From: JAUWGC01 sp963753055
Lineage (GTDB): Bacteria; Bacteroidota; Bacteroidia; Bacteroidales; B18-G4
Reading direction: 5' to 3'
Assembly (NCBI GenBank): GCA_963753055.1
Contig: CAVWAP010000001.1
Span: 248,001-312,000 of the forward strand
DNA length: 64,000 nucleotides
In this document: in pieces, positions 18,372 to 27,859 of the stretch
Position numbering within the stretch: the stretch's first letter is position 1
How the letters are laid out: every line of letters starts with the position of its first letter
Made by a program: the position numbers and the translations under genes
The notes under the pieces: model-generated
Told to the model about the DNA's origin: nothing
The model's input: only the letters and a program-made list of their open reading frames with translations
Databases searched by the model: none

Positions 18372-19570
18372 TTATCCCATTCAGTGTCTTCATTGCTTAT
18401 TGAAGTCATGAGTGCCAATCCTGTGCCGGCAATCCCTTCAAGCAGTCCAGGTTCATTAGTCCAGCCACCCGACTGGGGTGGGCGATAGGCTCTGAACCCA
18501 GACAGTCCATCATGATGGTTTGCCATCTCCAAAGTTTTGCGGATCCAAAACTCTGCCGTTTCCTGGAACAGCTCATCCCCGGTCTTCCGGAAAGCATGGT
18601 TATATATCTGTGCCAGGCCTGCTGTCCCATGGCATAAACCGGTATCCAGCACATAGTCATCTTCCAGCGATCTTCTGGATGAATTGATTTCAAATATTCT
18701 TTTAGATTCTTTTCTCCAATTGTCGACTTGAATGGCATCAGCTGCATGAAGGAAAGCCAGTCCGATACCGGGATCACCATAACACCAGGCCAATCTGCTG
18801 CTAGCAGGCGTACCCTTGCTGATATAATTAGGGAAGCAGGAGCGGTAAAGCTCAGGGTCCTGCCTGTATCTTTCTATATATTTCAGGGCGCCCGTGATCA
18901 ATGAAGAACTGGTATCTGTCTCAGCACCTGAAAGGTAAACCTTTGACAGGAAAGCAATGATGCTGGGCAGACCATGTGCCATCCCCAGGTTGACACCATG
19001 AATGACCTTATCAAGATGAATATCTGTTTCCCAATAATGGCCACCTATATGATCAATCAGACCGGTCTCTTCTAACTTGGCTACGATGAGCTCAAGGAAT
19101 TCTGAGTTTTTATTTTGCAAGTAGCGTTCAAGGAAATACATGCCGTAGCCAATGCCACCATGTAAAAAATCATAATTTTTTTCAGACAGGTCATGTATCA
19201 TCAATTGAGAGAGGGATTTGTCAATATCATCGAGCCCATTGTCCCCATCAAATTCGATCATGTCATATTTCTCAAGGTGTACCATTAGCCATCCTATACC
19301 TGCCAGGCCATCAGAAAAAGTATAGACCCCATTTTTTTTATTGGCTTCTTCTATAATATCGTTCAGGAGTGCAAATGCAAGGTCAGCTGATTCATCGCAT
19401 CTAAAGATCTTTGCGTGATTGACAAGGAATAGGACGATTCCTGACTTGCCACCCATTAAGCCTGGTTCCAGGACACGAAAGTTGAGATCGTAAATAGTTT
19501 CGGCTATTTCTTCAATTTTTGACCTTACCTGGCGGAAGAGGAAATCTTTGGTTATGACAGGTTCGATCAT
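18353..19570 (-). CDS. LanC-like lanthionine cyclase
   Basis: 405 residues, usual for LanC. It adds Cys thiols to dehydrated residues to make (methyl)lanthionine rings. Zinc ligands are visible as WCYGDPGIG (first Cys) and LCHGTAGLAQIY (Cys-His), and GLLEGIAGTGLALM near the C-terminus matches the final LanC repeat. Repeated GG/G motifs (GLMGGKSGIVLFL, FSDGLAGIGWL, LHGGIGYGMYFL) fit the alpha/alpha toroid. It is the first gene of the five-gene minus-strand operon; the upstream gap to holA is about 118 bp and holds no small open frame that looks like a precursor peptide. Confidence 0.94.
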   Translation of the reverse strand: MIEPVITKDFLFRQVRSKIEEIAETIYDLNFRVLEPGLMGGKSGIVLFLVNHAKIFRCDESADLAFALLNDIIEEANKKNGVYTFSDGLAGIGWLMVHLEKYDMIEFDGDNGLDDIDKSLSQLMIHDLSEKNYDFLHGGIGYGMYFLERYLQNKNSEFLELIVAKLEETGLIDHIGGHYWETDIHLDKVIHGVNLGMAHGLPSIIAFLSKVYLSGAETDTSSSLITGALKYIERYRQDPELYRSCFPNYISKGTPASSRLAWCYGDPGIGLAFLHAADAIQVDNWRKESKRIFEINSSRRSLEDDYVLDTGLCHGTAGLAQIYNHAFRKTGDELFQETAEFWIRKTLEMANHHDGLSGFRAYRPPQSGGWTNEPGLLEGIAGTGLALMTSISNEDTEWDKCLLIN

Positions 19571-19675
19571 GGGGCTTTTTAAGGTTAATACCGTAAAAAC
19601 GGATTCGTACCCATAAAATACAAAAAAATGTTGAATTCTTGTTAAAGGTTATGAGTTGCAAGTTACGAGAAGTGT

Positions 19676-19683
19676 TATTTTTG
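19676..19683 (+). promoter_or_regulatory. Possible -7 promoter element at holA
   Basis: TATTTTTG matches TAnnTTTG. It ends 5 bp before the ATG at 19689, so transcription would begin at or next to the start codon and the mRNA would be nearly leaderless. A TTG lies at 19656-19658, a 17-bp spacing that is slightly short of the usual 19-20. Confidence 0.35.
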
Positions 19684-19688
19684 TAAAG

Positions 19689-20705
19689 ATGGCCAAGAAA
19701 GAAAAAGTTAGCTTAGCCCAGGTAATGGATAATCTTCAGAAAAAGGTATTCCATCCTGTATATATCCTTCATGGTGAGGAGCCATATTATATTGATCTGG
19801 TATCGGATTACATTGAAGAAAATGTGCTTACCGATTCTGAAAAGGAGTTCAATCAATCTGTCCTGTACGGCAGGGACGTGGATGTGCCGACCATTGTCAG
19901 TTATGCCAAGCGTTTTCCAATGATGGCGGAGTACCAGGTGCTGCTCATCAAGGAAGCTCAAAATATTGATAAGATCGAAGATCTTGAAGAATACACCAGG
20001 AACCCCGTGGAGTCTACTATCCTTGTCTTGTGTTATAAGCATAAGAAGCTGGATCAGCGAAGGGCTTTTGTGAAGCATATAAAGGAAAAAGGGGTTGTAT
20101 TTGAGTCAGAGAAGCTTTATGATAATAAAGTACCGGCATGGATCACCTCATATCTTCAGAAAAAGGGATATACCATCACACCTAAAGCCAGCATGATGTT
20201 AACTGAATTCCTGGGTAGCGACCTTGGAAAGATAACCAATGAACTGGATAAGATATTTATCAATGTTCCCGAAGGGGCTGAGATCAACGATGTTGTAATA
20301 GAAGAAAATATTGGCATCAGCAAGGATTTTAACATTTTCGAATTACAGAATGCTCTTGGCAGGAAGGATGTGTACAAGGCCAACCAGATTTGTAATTATT
20401 TTGCCGCCAACACGAAGGAACACCCTATTATTCGTACCCTGGCCATGCTATATATCTATTTCACCAAGTTATTGGTTTATCATACTGCAAAGGATAAATC
20501 CCAACAAAACCAGGCGTCTTTATTTGGAGTCCATCCCTATTTCGTGAAAGAATACCTTGTTGCGGCAAAGAATTTCCCATACCAGAAGATTGAAACGATC
20601 ATGTCAGATTTAAGTGAGTACGACCTCAGGGCAAAAGGGCTTGGGGATGCTTCAGCCACACAGGGGGAGATGCTGAAGGAGCTTATTTATAAGATATTGC
20701 ATTGA
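19689..20705 (+). CDS. holA: DNA polymerase III subunit delta
   Basis: 338 residues from the ATG at 19689. A GTG or TTG start farther up (19656) is possible, but it would place the promoter-like element inside the gene. HolA is the clamp-loader subunit that opens the beta clamp. Family features: FHPVYILHGEEPYYIDLVSDYIEENVL at the N-terminus, ILVLCYKHKKLDQRRAFVKHI, LTEFLGSDLGKITNELDKI and the FNIFELQNALGRKD motif before the C-terminal helical collar domain. It is divergent from the lanthipeptide operon. In many Bacteroidota I recall holA facing the HsdR-N gene directly. Confidence 0.93.
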   Translation: MAKKEKVSLAQVMDNLQKKVFHPVYILHGEEPYYIDLVSDYIEENVLTDSEKEFNQSVLYGRDVDVPTIVSYAKRFPMMAEYQVLLIKEAQNIDKIEDLEEYTRNPVESTILVLCYKHKKLDQRRAFVKHIKEKGVVFESEKLYDNKVPAWITSYLQKKGYTITPKASMMLTEFLGSDLGKITNELDKIFINVPEGAEINDVVIEENIGISKDFNIFELQNALGRKDVYKANQICNYFAANTKEHPIIRTLAMLYIYFTKLLVYHTAKDKSQQNQASLFGVHPYFVKEYLVAAKNFPYQKIETIMSDLSEYDLRAKGLGDASATQGEMLKELIYKILH

Positions 20706-20725
20706 ACAGGCGGATGTTGTAAATG

Positions 20726-20775
20726 ATGTTCCATGTTCAATGTTCAATGTTCCATGTTCCAAGTTCCAAGTTATT
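20726..20775. repeat. Heptad tandem repeat array, left of the four-helix-bundle gene
   Basis: Degenerate 7-bp tandem units (GTTCCAT, GTTCAAT, GTTCAAT, GTTCCAT, GTTCCAA, GTTCCAA). The array is the inverted counterpart of the one at 21203-21247 on the other side of the four-helix-bundle gene. Confidence 0.85.
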
Positions 20776-20805
20776 ATAAAAAATCATAGGTTATTAGGGG
20801 TATGA

Positions 20806-20839
20806 ATTCTGTTTTGAGGTATTAATAATAAAACAGAAT
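20806..20839. promoter_or_regulatory. Inverted repeat abutting the four-helix-bundle start codon
   Basis: Perfect 10-bp arms ATTCTGTTTT (20806-20815) and AAAACAGAAT (20830-20839) around a 14-base spacer. The right arm ends one base before the ATG at 20840. In RNA this could hide the start codon region; as DNA it could be an operator. The same arm sequence forms the stem at 34968-34999. Confidence 0.6.
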
Positions 20840-21196
20840 ATGAAAAAAGAACTCCAAAACCGTATCATTGATTTCGCAGCTGAGGTTATCCTGCTATCAG
20901 TGTCATTAAACAAAACATTTGAAGCCTGGCATTTAAAGAAGCAAATCATAAGATCATCAACATCCAGTGCCCTTAATTATGGTGAGGCCCAACATGCAGA
21001 GAGCAGAAAAGACTTTATTCACAAGCTAAGTATCGTTCTGAAAGAATTAAGAGAAACTCAAGTTAATCTTCAGCTCATAAGTAAGGTAGGAGCAACTAAA
21101 TCTATGAGTAAATATGATCATTTGCTTTCTGAATGTGATCAACTTATAGCAATCTTTGTTGCGACAGTAAAAACTGCAAAGAGAAATATGGAATAA
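20840..21196 (+). CDS. Four helix bundle protein (23S rRNA intervening-sequence protein family)
   Basis: 118 residues, nearly all helical. The motif pattern (LLSVSLNKTFEAWHLKKQIIRSSTSSALNYGEAQHAESRKDFIHKLSIVLKELRET) is that of the TIGR02436 four-helix-bundle family first seen inside 23S rRNA intervening sequences. Its function is unknown; the protein forms pentamers in known structures and may bind nucleic acid. Here it is not inside an rRNA but between holA and a fatty acyl-CoA synthetase, and is flanked by inverted heptad arrays (20726-20775 and 21203-21247), which suggests it moved in as a unit. Confidence 0.9.
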   Translation: MKKELQNRIIDFAAEVILLSVSLNKTFEAWHLKKQIIRSSTSSALNYGEAQHAESRKDFIHKLSIVLKELRETQVNLQLISKVGATKSMSKYDHLLSECDQLIAIFVATVKTAKRNME

Positions 21197-21202
21197 TACA
21201 AC

Positions 21203-21247
21203 CCTTGGAACATGGAACATGGAACATTGAACATTGCCCATGGAACA
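21203..21247. repeat. Heptad tandem repeat array, right of the four-helix-bundle gene
   Basis: Units CTTGGAA, CATGGAA, CATGGAA, CATTGAA, CATTGCC, CATGGAA. This is the reverse complement of the array at 20726-20775 with a few differences, so the gene lies between about 40-bp inverted repeats. Confidence 0.85.
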
Positions 21248-21252
21248 TGAAT

Positions 21253-23016
21253 TTATTTAAATAGTTCTTCTATTTTGTCTTTATACTTCTCCTGAACATA
21301 TCCTCGTTTCAACTTGAGGCTGGCGGTGAGCTCGTTGGTATTGATCGACCACTCCTCATCCAATACATGGAAGCGCATGATCTTCTCAGTACTTCCGAAG
21401 AGTGAATTCAGGTGGTCTACTTCGCTTTTGTACTGTTTCCTTACTTCCGGAGCATTAACCATCTCTTCTTCAGAGTTTGAGGTAATGCCTTGATCAACGC
21501 ACCAGTTCCGCAGATGGTTGAAATCAGGTACCAGTAAGGCTGCAGCGTACTTCTGGTTTTCTCCAACGACGATGATAGAATCAATGAATGGTGATTCTTT
21601 GAACCTGTTTTCTATTAATTGTGGACTGATATACTTGCCAAGGGAGGTTTTAAAGATCTCCTTTTTCCTACCCGTTATACTGAGGTGGCCTGAGTCATCC
21701 ATAACGCCTATATCTCCTGTATGCAGCCAACCATCAGAGTCAATTGTTCGTGCCGTCAGTTCAGGTTCTTTGAAATAGCCCTGCATCACATTCGGGCCTT
21801 TGCAAAGGATCTCGCCATCATCTGCTATTTTTACCTTAACACTTTTTAAAGGCTTGCCAACCGTTTCAAAATTGCGGCCATCCTTTTCAAATGTATTTAC
21901 AGCGATTGCAGGGGAAGTTTCTGTCAATCCATAGCCCTGTAGGACGGGGATACCTGCTGCAGTAAAAATCCTTGACAGCCTGGGTTGAAGGGCTGCTCCA
22001 CCTGAGACTATTACCTTCAGGTTACCTCCCAGGGCATCTCTCCATTTCTTGAATACCAATTTGCTGGCGATGGATAATTGAATTTTATAGAAGGCGCTTT
22101 TCCCTTTCAGCTCGTAATTATGAGCCAGCTTAACAGCCCAGAAGAATAATATCTTTTTAATTCCTTTAAGTTTACTGCCTTTTGCCATGATCTTATCAAA
22201 AACCTTCTCCAGCAACCTTGGGACCGTAGTCAGTATTTCAGGTTTCACTTCTTTGATATTATCTGCTATGGAAGCAAGGCTTTCAGTATAATATAGAGAT
22301 ACTCCCAGGTATTGATAAACATAGATATTGGTTCTTTCATATACATGGCACAAGGGGAGATAACTTACACCTTTATGGGTTTCATCCAGGGGGAAAATAT
22401 GCCATGTGTCAAAAACATTGCTTAAGATATTCCTGTGAGAGAGCATGACTCCTTTTGGCACACCCATTGTACCTGAAGTATAGATCAGAGTAGCTGTATC
22501 ATCGGGCTTGATGGAAGACCGGATCCTGTTCAGGCTATCAGGATCAGGATTAGCCTTCCCAATTTCTACAAGCTCACTCAGGTTCCTGGTATTGTCTATC
22601 CGGTCGAAAGTATAAATGCCTTTGATGTTCTCAATATTCGGAACAATATGTTCTACCTTCCTTAATAAATCGGGACAACAGACGAATACGAATTTAACCT
22701 CTGAATGCTTGAGAATATATTGGTATTCAGATTCACTGATGGTTGGATAGATCGGCACATGAATGGCTCCAAGCTGCATTATGCCCATATCGATAAAATT
22801 CCATTCCGGACGATTATTTGAAATGGAGGCAATATTATCACCAGGCTTAACTCCGAGTTTTAACAGGCCATAACTGATGTTATCAGCAATATCAATATAC
22901 TGGTCAATACTGTATTTAACCCACTCGCCATCTACTTTGCCGGCAAAGACATCATCTTTAGGCTTGAACTTCTCTTTATAATGAGGCAGTAAGTCGAAAA
23001 TTCGTGTGATCCCCAT
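21253..23016 (-). CDS. Long-chain acyl-CoA synthetase (AMP-dependent)
   Basis: 587 residues. It activates long-chain fatty acids to acyl-CoA via an acyl-adenylate. Core motifs of the ANL superfamily are present: P-loop-like TLIYTSGTMGVPKGVMLSHRN, GYGLTETSPAIAVN, GWLHTGDIG and the hinge region ITGRKKEIFKTSLGKYISP. The length and DHLNSLFGSTEKIMRF C-terminus fit the bacterial FadD15-like group. It lies 19 bases downstream of purL on the same strand and may be co-transcribed with it. Confidence 0.93.
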   Translation of the reverse strand: MGITRIFDLLPHYKEKFKPKDDVFAGKVDGEWVKYSIDQYIDIADNISYGLLKLGVKPGDNIASISNNRPEWNFIDMGIMQLGAIHVPIYPTISESEYQYILKHSEVKFVFVCCPDLLRKVEHIVPNIENIKGIYTFDRIDNTRNLSELVEIGKANPDPDSLNRIRSSIKPDDTATLIYTSGTMGVPKGVMLSHRNILSNVFDTWHIFPLDETHKGVSYLPLCHVYERTNIYVYQYLGVSLYYTESLASIADNIKEVKPEILTTVPRLLEKVFDKIMAKGSKLKGIKKILFFWAVKLAHNYELKGKSAFYKIQLSIASKLVFKKWRDALGGNLKVIVSGGAALQPRLSRIFTAAGIPVLQGYGLTETSPAIAVNTFEKDGRNFETVGKPLKSVKVKIADDGEILCKGPNVMQGYFKEPELTARTIDSDGWLHTGDIGVMDDSGHLSITGRKKEIFKTSLGKYISPQLIENRFKESPFIDSIIVVGENQKYAAALLVPDFNHLRNWCVDQGITSNSEEEMVNAPEVRKQYKSEVDHLNSLFGSTEKIMRFHVLDEEWSINTNELTASLKLKRGYVQEKYKDKIEELFK

Positions 23017-23035
23017 CTGTCAGTTATACAGTTAA

Positions 23036-26000
23036 TTATCTGATTCTATGCTGAACCCAGTTTTTTGCATTCACAAAAGCCTCAATCCAGGGTGAGATCT
23101 CATCATCTGTTCTTTTTTCGGGGTAATAGGCCCATTGCCATGGCAGAATAGCTCTTTCCAGATGTGGCATCATGGCAATATGTCTTCCGTCATTCGAACA
23201 AATGGCTGCAGCTGAGAAATCTGACCCGTTAGGATTGCCAGGATAGGCGCTGTAAGTATATTTTACCGGTATATTGTATTTGTCTTCATAATAAGGGAAA
23301 CTGAATTTTCCTTCCCCATGGGCTACCCAGATTCCGAGTCTCGATCCGGATAATGATTTAAACATTACGGTATCATTATCGAGGATATCCACATTCAGGA
23401 AGGCAGACTCGAACTTCCCTGATGCATTATGTTGCATGCTTACCCTTTCAGGATGTTCGGGATAAACAAGATTGAGCTCCACCATGATCTGGCAACCATT
23501 ACAGATGCCCAGACTCAATGTGTCTTTTCTCCTATAGAAATTGTCCAGTGTCTCTTTTGCTTTCTTGTTATAAAGAAATGCTCCAGCCCATCCCTTTGCT
23601 GAACCAAGCACATCTGAGTTGGAGAAGCCGCCTGTAAATACTATAAAATTGATGTCTTCCAGCGTTTCTCTGCCGGAGATGAGATCAGTCATGTGTACAT
23701 CCTTCACATCAAAGCCGGCCAGGTACATTGAGTATGCCATCTCGCGCTCACCATTAATGCCTTTTTCACGGATAATGGCGGCCCGGATTCCTGAAGGGTC
23801 CCTTCGATTCATATTAATGCCATACTGGGAAGCTTTACCTTTAAAAGCTTTGGTGAAATCAAACCTCAGGTCCTGTTTCTTATAATTGTTGAGCCGATCC
23901 TTTGCCAGCTTCTCGCCGCATTGCTTTCTGTCAAACAAATAAGAAGTTTTAAACCAGGCATCGCGAAGATTATTAATGCTCAGGTTAAGGTTCTCATTCT
24001 TGTGTTTCAGCTTAAATTCAATCTTTTGAGTGGTCTTTCCAATGCGTTTGAAATCAATTGAATTATTTGCCAGGTGCGTTTCAACCTCTTCCGGTTTATT
24101 AACCTGCAGGATAATCCCAGGGTTCTCACTGAACAAGAGTTTAACCAGGTCATCTTCTTCTATTTCACTCAGATCGATATCCAGTCCGATATCATTCACT
24201 GCAAAGGTCATCTCCAGCAAGGCAGTGATCAATCCTCCTGCTGAGATATCATGGCCGGCCTGTACCAGTCCATCATTGATAAGTTCCTGGATAGTGTTGA
24301 AGGCCTTTTTGAAATATGCCGGATCTTTGACAGTCGGACAAGAATTCCCCATTTGTCCCAGTACCTGTGCAAAGCTGCTTCCCCCTAACTCATATTCATC
24401 CCTGGAGAAATCAATATAGATGATAGTTGATTTGAAATCAAAGGCAAGGAAGGGGCTCAGAACCTGTCTGATATTGCTTACTTCTCCGGCAGCGCTGATG
24501 ATCACAGTACCAGGGGAATAAACTTTTTCTCCATCAGGATATTTTTGTGTCATGGACAGGGAATCCTTGCCTGTTGGTATATTTATGCCAAGATCGATTG
24601 CAAATTGGCTGACAGCCTCGACTGCAGCATATAGCCTTGCATCTTCACCTTCATTTTTAGCAGGCCACATCCAGTTGGCACTAAGGGATACACCAGCCAG
24701 GCCATCCTTGATGGGTGCCCAGATTATATTCAGCAGTGATTCTGAAATTGAAAGCACTGAACCCCTGACCGGGTCGATCAATCCACTGACCGGGGCATGT
24801 CCTATGGCTGTGGCAATACCTTTTTTACCCTGGTAATCAAGTGCAGCAACTCCCACATTGTTTAATGGCAGCTGTATTGTTCCTGTGCATTGCTGTTTGG
24901 CCACCTTACCTGTAACGGACCTGTCCACTTTGTTGGTAAGCCAGTCTTTGCATGCTACAGCTTCAATTTGCAGGACAGTTTCCAGGTAATCTTGCAATTT
25001 TGAAGGATCATAGCTTATTTCTTCGAATTTCGCAGGGGTAGTCTTATCCTTTAAAATGGTTTTTGGTGGTTTGCCGAACAGATACTCCAGCTTAAGATTG
25101 ATGGGTGGCTTGCCTTTCGCACTTTCAAATACCAGCTGATTATCACCTGTAACAGTGCCGACATCATACATCGGAGCTCTTTCCCTTTCAGCTATTCTTT
25201 GTAACAGGGGAAGATCGTCTTTGCCCATTATCAGGCCCATCCTTTCCTGCGATTCATTTCCAATAATTTCTTTGGCAGATAGGGTAGGGTCACCAACAGG
25301 AAGTTTGTCAAGTTGTATTGTGCCACCCGTTTCTTCAACCAGCTCACTAAGAGAGTTAAGATGGCCTCCTGCACCATGGTCATGGATGGCAACGATAGTG
25401 TTCTTGTCCAACTCGGCTAATGCACGGATGGCATTGGCAACACGCTTTTGCATCTCGGGATTTGCTCTCTGCACGGCATTCAGCTCTATAGAATTACCGT
25501 ATTCCCCTGTAGCTACTGAAGAAACAGCACCTCCACCCATACCGATCCTGTAATTGTCGCCTCCCATCACCACGATGGCATCACCTTTGGCAGGCTTATC
25601 CTTAAAGCTGTCCTCTTTCTTACCGAAGCCAATCCCTCCGGCGAGCATGATGACTTTGTCATAGCCATGCTTTTTCTCTTTAACAAAATGTTCAAAGGTG
25701 AGCAGACTGCCGCATATCAGTGGCTGGCCAAATTTATTCCCGAAGTCGCTTGCTCCATTAGAAGCTTTGATCAGGATATCTTCCGGTGTCTGGTAGAGCC
25801 AGGGGCGGGCTTTTGTATATTGCTCCCATGACCTGTTTTTCTGAAGCCTGGGATAGGAGGTCATGTATACTGCTGTACCGGCGAGCGGAAGGCTTGCCTT
25901 TCCTCCTGCCAGCCTGTCGCGGATCTCACCCCCTGAACCTGTGGATGCACCATTAAAGGGCTCGACAGTTGTTGGGAAATTATGTGTTTCAGCTTTCAGG

Positions 26001-26725
26001 GAAAGGACTGATTTAATGTCGTTGACCTTGAAATACTCGGGGATATCAGGGGCTGCCGGGGCAAACTGCTCAATGGTTGGCCCCTCAATGAAGGCTACAT
26101 TGTCTTTGTAAGCAGATACAAGCTTATTGGGATTGGTTTTGGATGTCTTTTTGATAAGGTCAAACAGCGAAGCTTTCTTTTCTTTACCGTCGATGATAAA
26201 GGTTCCATTAAATATCTTGTGCCGGCAATGCTCTGAATTAACCTGTGCAAAACCATAAACCTCACTGTCGGTCAGTTTCCTGCCAAGTTTTTTGGAGATA
26301 TCCTGCAGGTACTCAATTTCATCTTCACTAAGGGCCAGGCCTTCCTCCTTATTGTATTTATTTATATCATTGATTTCAATGACAGGCTCTGCTTTGTGAT
26401 AAATAGAAAAGATATCCTGTGTCAGGTCGTGATAAGCGGCCTGTAGCATGGGGTCAAATGGAGCATTTTCCTCCGCTCTGATAAACATTTCGATCCTGTT
26501 GATACCTTCAATTCCCATATTTTGGGTGATCTCAACAGCATTCGTGCTCCATGGCGTGATCATCTCACGGCGGGGGCCAATAAAATACCCTTGAATGACG
26601 TCTTCAGGGATCAACTCGCAGCCACTGAACAACCAGCACAACTTCATGTGGTCCACCTGCTGAAGCTCATTTTCAATGCCTACCAGGTAATATACGTCAT
26701 CGGATATCTTGTAATAGCAGACCAT
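23036..26725 (-). CDS. purL: Phosphoribosylformylglycinamidine synthase, single-chain
   Basis: 1229 residues, the large one-piece form used by Bacteroidota and gamma-proteobacteria. It converts FGAR, glutamine and ATP to FGAM in purine synthesis. N-terminal linker/PurS-like region, two AIRS-type domains (SEHCRHKIFNGTF; KAETHNFPTTVEPFNGASTG with GGEIRDRLAGGKA), and a C-terminal class I glutamine amidotransferase with the nucleophile in LGICNGCQIMVEL and the partner His in MPHLERAILPWQW. No frameshift is seen in 3.7 kb, unlike several nearby genes. Confidence 0.96.
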   Translation of the reverse strand: MVCYYKISDDVYYLVGIENELQQVDHMKLCWLFSGCELIPEDVIQGYFIGPRREMITPWSTNAVEITQNMGIEGINRIEMFIRAEENAPFDPMLQAAYHDLTQDIFSIYHKAEPVIEINDINKYNKEEGLALSEDEIEYLQDISKKLGRKLTDSEVYGFAQVNSEHCRHKIFNGTFIIDGKEKKASLFDLIKKTSKTNPNKLVSAYKDNVAFIEGPTIEQFAPAAPDIPEYFKVNDIKSVLSLKAETHNFPTTVEPFNGASTGSGGEIRDRLAGGKASLPLAGTAVYMTSYPRLQKNRSWEQYTKARPWLYQTPEDILIKASNGASDFGNKFGQPLICGSLLTFEHFVKEKKHGYDKVIMLAGGIGFGKKEDSFKDKPAKGDAIVVMGGDNYRIGMGGGAVSSVATGEYGNSIELNAVQRANPEMQKRVANAIRALAELDKNTIVAIHDHGAGGHLNSLSELVEETGGTIQLDKLPVGDPTLSAKEIIGNESQERMGLIMGKDDLPLLQRIAERERAPMYDVGTVTGDNQLVFESAKGKPPINLKLEYLFGKPPKTILKDKTTPAKFEEISYDPSKLQDYLETVLQIEAVACKDWLTNKVDRSVTGKVAKQQCTGTIQLPLNNVGVAALDYQGKKGIATAIGHAPVSGLIDPVRGSVLSISESLLNIIWAPIKDGLAGVSLSANWMWPAKNEGEDARLYAAVEAVSQFAIDLGINIPTGKDSLSMTQKYPDGEKVYSPGTVIISAAGEVSNIRQVLSPFLAFDFKSTIIYIDFSRDEYELGGSSFAQVLGQMGNSCPTVKDPAYFKKAFNTIQELINDGLVQAGHDISAGGLITALLEMTFAVNDIGLDIDLSEIEEDDLVKLLFSENPGIILQVNKPEEVETHLANNSIDFKRIGKTTQKIEFKLKHKNENLNLSINNLRDAWFKTSYLFDRKQCGEKLAKDRLNNYKKQDLRFDFTKAFKGKASQYGINMNRRDPSGIRAAIIREKGINGEREMAYSMYLAGFDVKDVHMTDLISGRETLEDINFIVFTGGFSNSDVLGSAKGWAGAFLYNKKAKETLDNFYRRKDTLSLGICNGCQIMVELNLVYPEHPERVSMQHNASGKFESAFLNVDILDNDTVMFKSLSGSRLGIWVAHGEGKFSFPYYEDKYNIPVKYTYSAYPGNPNGSDFSAAAICSNDGRHIAMMPHLERAILPWQWAYYPEKRTDDEISPWIEAFVNAKNWVQHRIR

Positions 26726-26834
26726 AGTGCACGAGTTTATTTCTTCGGTGCAAAATTAGTTATTCCCGATGCAATAGAGCGTGAAGGAGGGGATTATTTC
26801 AATTAAATTATCAACAATGCCCGGAAAGGATTAA

Positions 26835-27765
26835 TTATGGTTGCTTGTTAATCTGCTGGTTAGTAACTCCAAATTTTTCGTTTTTGTCGATGTCGCCGTA
26901 GGGCTCAATATGTATCACGATGTCATAAACATTGTTAACATTCTTTTTGATAGTTTCCTCAACCTGATGAGAAATGGCATGGGCTTCAGTAACAGTCTTT
27001 GACCCATCCACTTCAATGTCAATATCGATCATGTAACGGTGACCTATTTTTCTGATTCGGACACGGTGAGGATGATAGACACCTTTCACCGATGAAATGG
27101 ATTTGAATATTTCATTCGTATATGCCAGGATCTTCAATACCATCCATCAATTCCACATTTGTTTTCATGAAGATCTTATAGGCAGTATACATGATCCAGA
27201 CACTGACTGCCAGGGCTGTAATTGTATCGATTACAGGCATTTTGAAGATAAATGTGAATACCAGCCCAACAAGTACAGATACTGAGATGATCACATCATT
27301 CTGCATGTTTCGGGCATTGGCAAGCAGCATTGCGCTTTCAACCCGTTTACCGATACGGTACTGATAATAAGAAAGGAACAGCTTCCCGGCAATGGAGAAA
27401 ATTGTAATGTATATCGCCAGCATTGTTGGCATTTCCCTCACCGTATCATCGAAGAGCCTTGATGCAGTTGAGATGGCAAGTTGTGCTCCTGCAAAAAATA
27501 TTATAAAAGAAAGTAATTTGGTTGCGATGGTATCCGCTTTCTCGTAACCATATGGGAATTTTATGTTTGGTGGTTTGGAAAGGACATGTGCGGTGATAAG
27601 TGTGATCACTGATATGATGATATCACTGGCCGATTCAATCCCATCTCCGACAACGGCAAGACTGCCGGCGATCAGTCCTATCGAAATCTTCGATACCGAT
27701 AAAATTGCATTTCCAATAATGCTAACCCAGGAAGCCCTTACAATATTTGCTTTGCGGTCAATCAT
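26835..27765 (-). pseudogene. Cation diffusion facilitator transporter, single frameshift
   Basis: The gene reads in two overlapping frames. The first (27765-27112) gives 217 residues of the transmembrane domain (IDRKANIVRASWVSIIGNAILS, SLAVVGDGIESASDI with the DxxxD metal site, NDVIISVSVLVG) and stops just after ELMDGIEDPGIYE. The second frame continues EIFKSISSVKGVYHPHRVRIRKIGH, the cytoplasmic dimerisation domain, to 26835. Joining the frames after removal of one base (T in GAA-T-GAA, near 27114) gives a normal about 300-residue CDF (zinc/iron exporter). It could be a true mutation or a sequence error; a programmed shift is less likely as no slippery site is present. Confidence 0.85.
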
Positions 27766-27770
27766 AGGGG

Positions 27771-27838
27771 ACAGTTGTCAGTTGTCAGTTGTCAGTTGTC
27801 GGTTGTCAGTTGTCAGTTGTCAGTTGTCAGTTGTCAGG
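27771..27838. repeat. Heptad tandem repeat (CAGTTGT units)
   Basis: About nine copies of GTTGTCA/CAGTTGT with one variant (CGGTTGT), lying between the starts of the CDF gene and the end of trxB. There are no spacers, so it is not a CRISPR. Confidence 0.9.
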
Positions 27839-27859
27839 TTCCAGATCACAGGTCACAGG

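Noticed and set aside
27108..27143. Programmed frameshift joining the two CDF frames
   Set aside because: No slippery heptamer or stimulatory structure; GAA-TGA does not allow good re-pairing. A one-base insertion is simpler.
27771..27838. Possible CRISPR array (regular repeats)
   Set aside because: The 7-bp units follow each other with no spacers and there are no cas genes.
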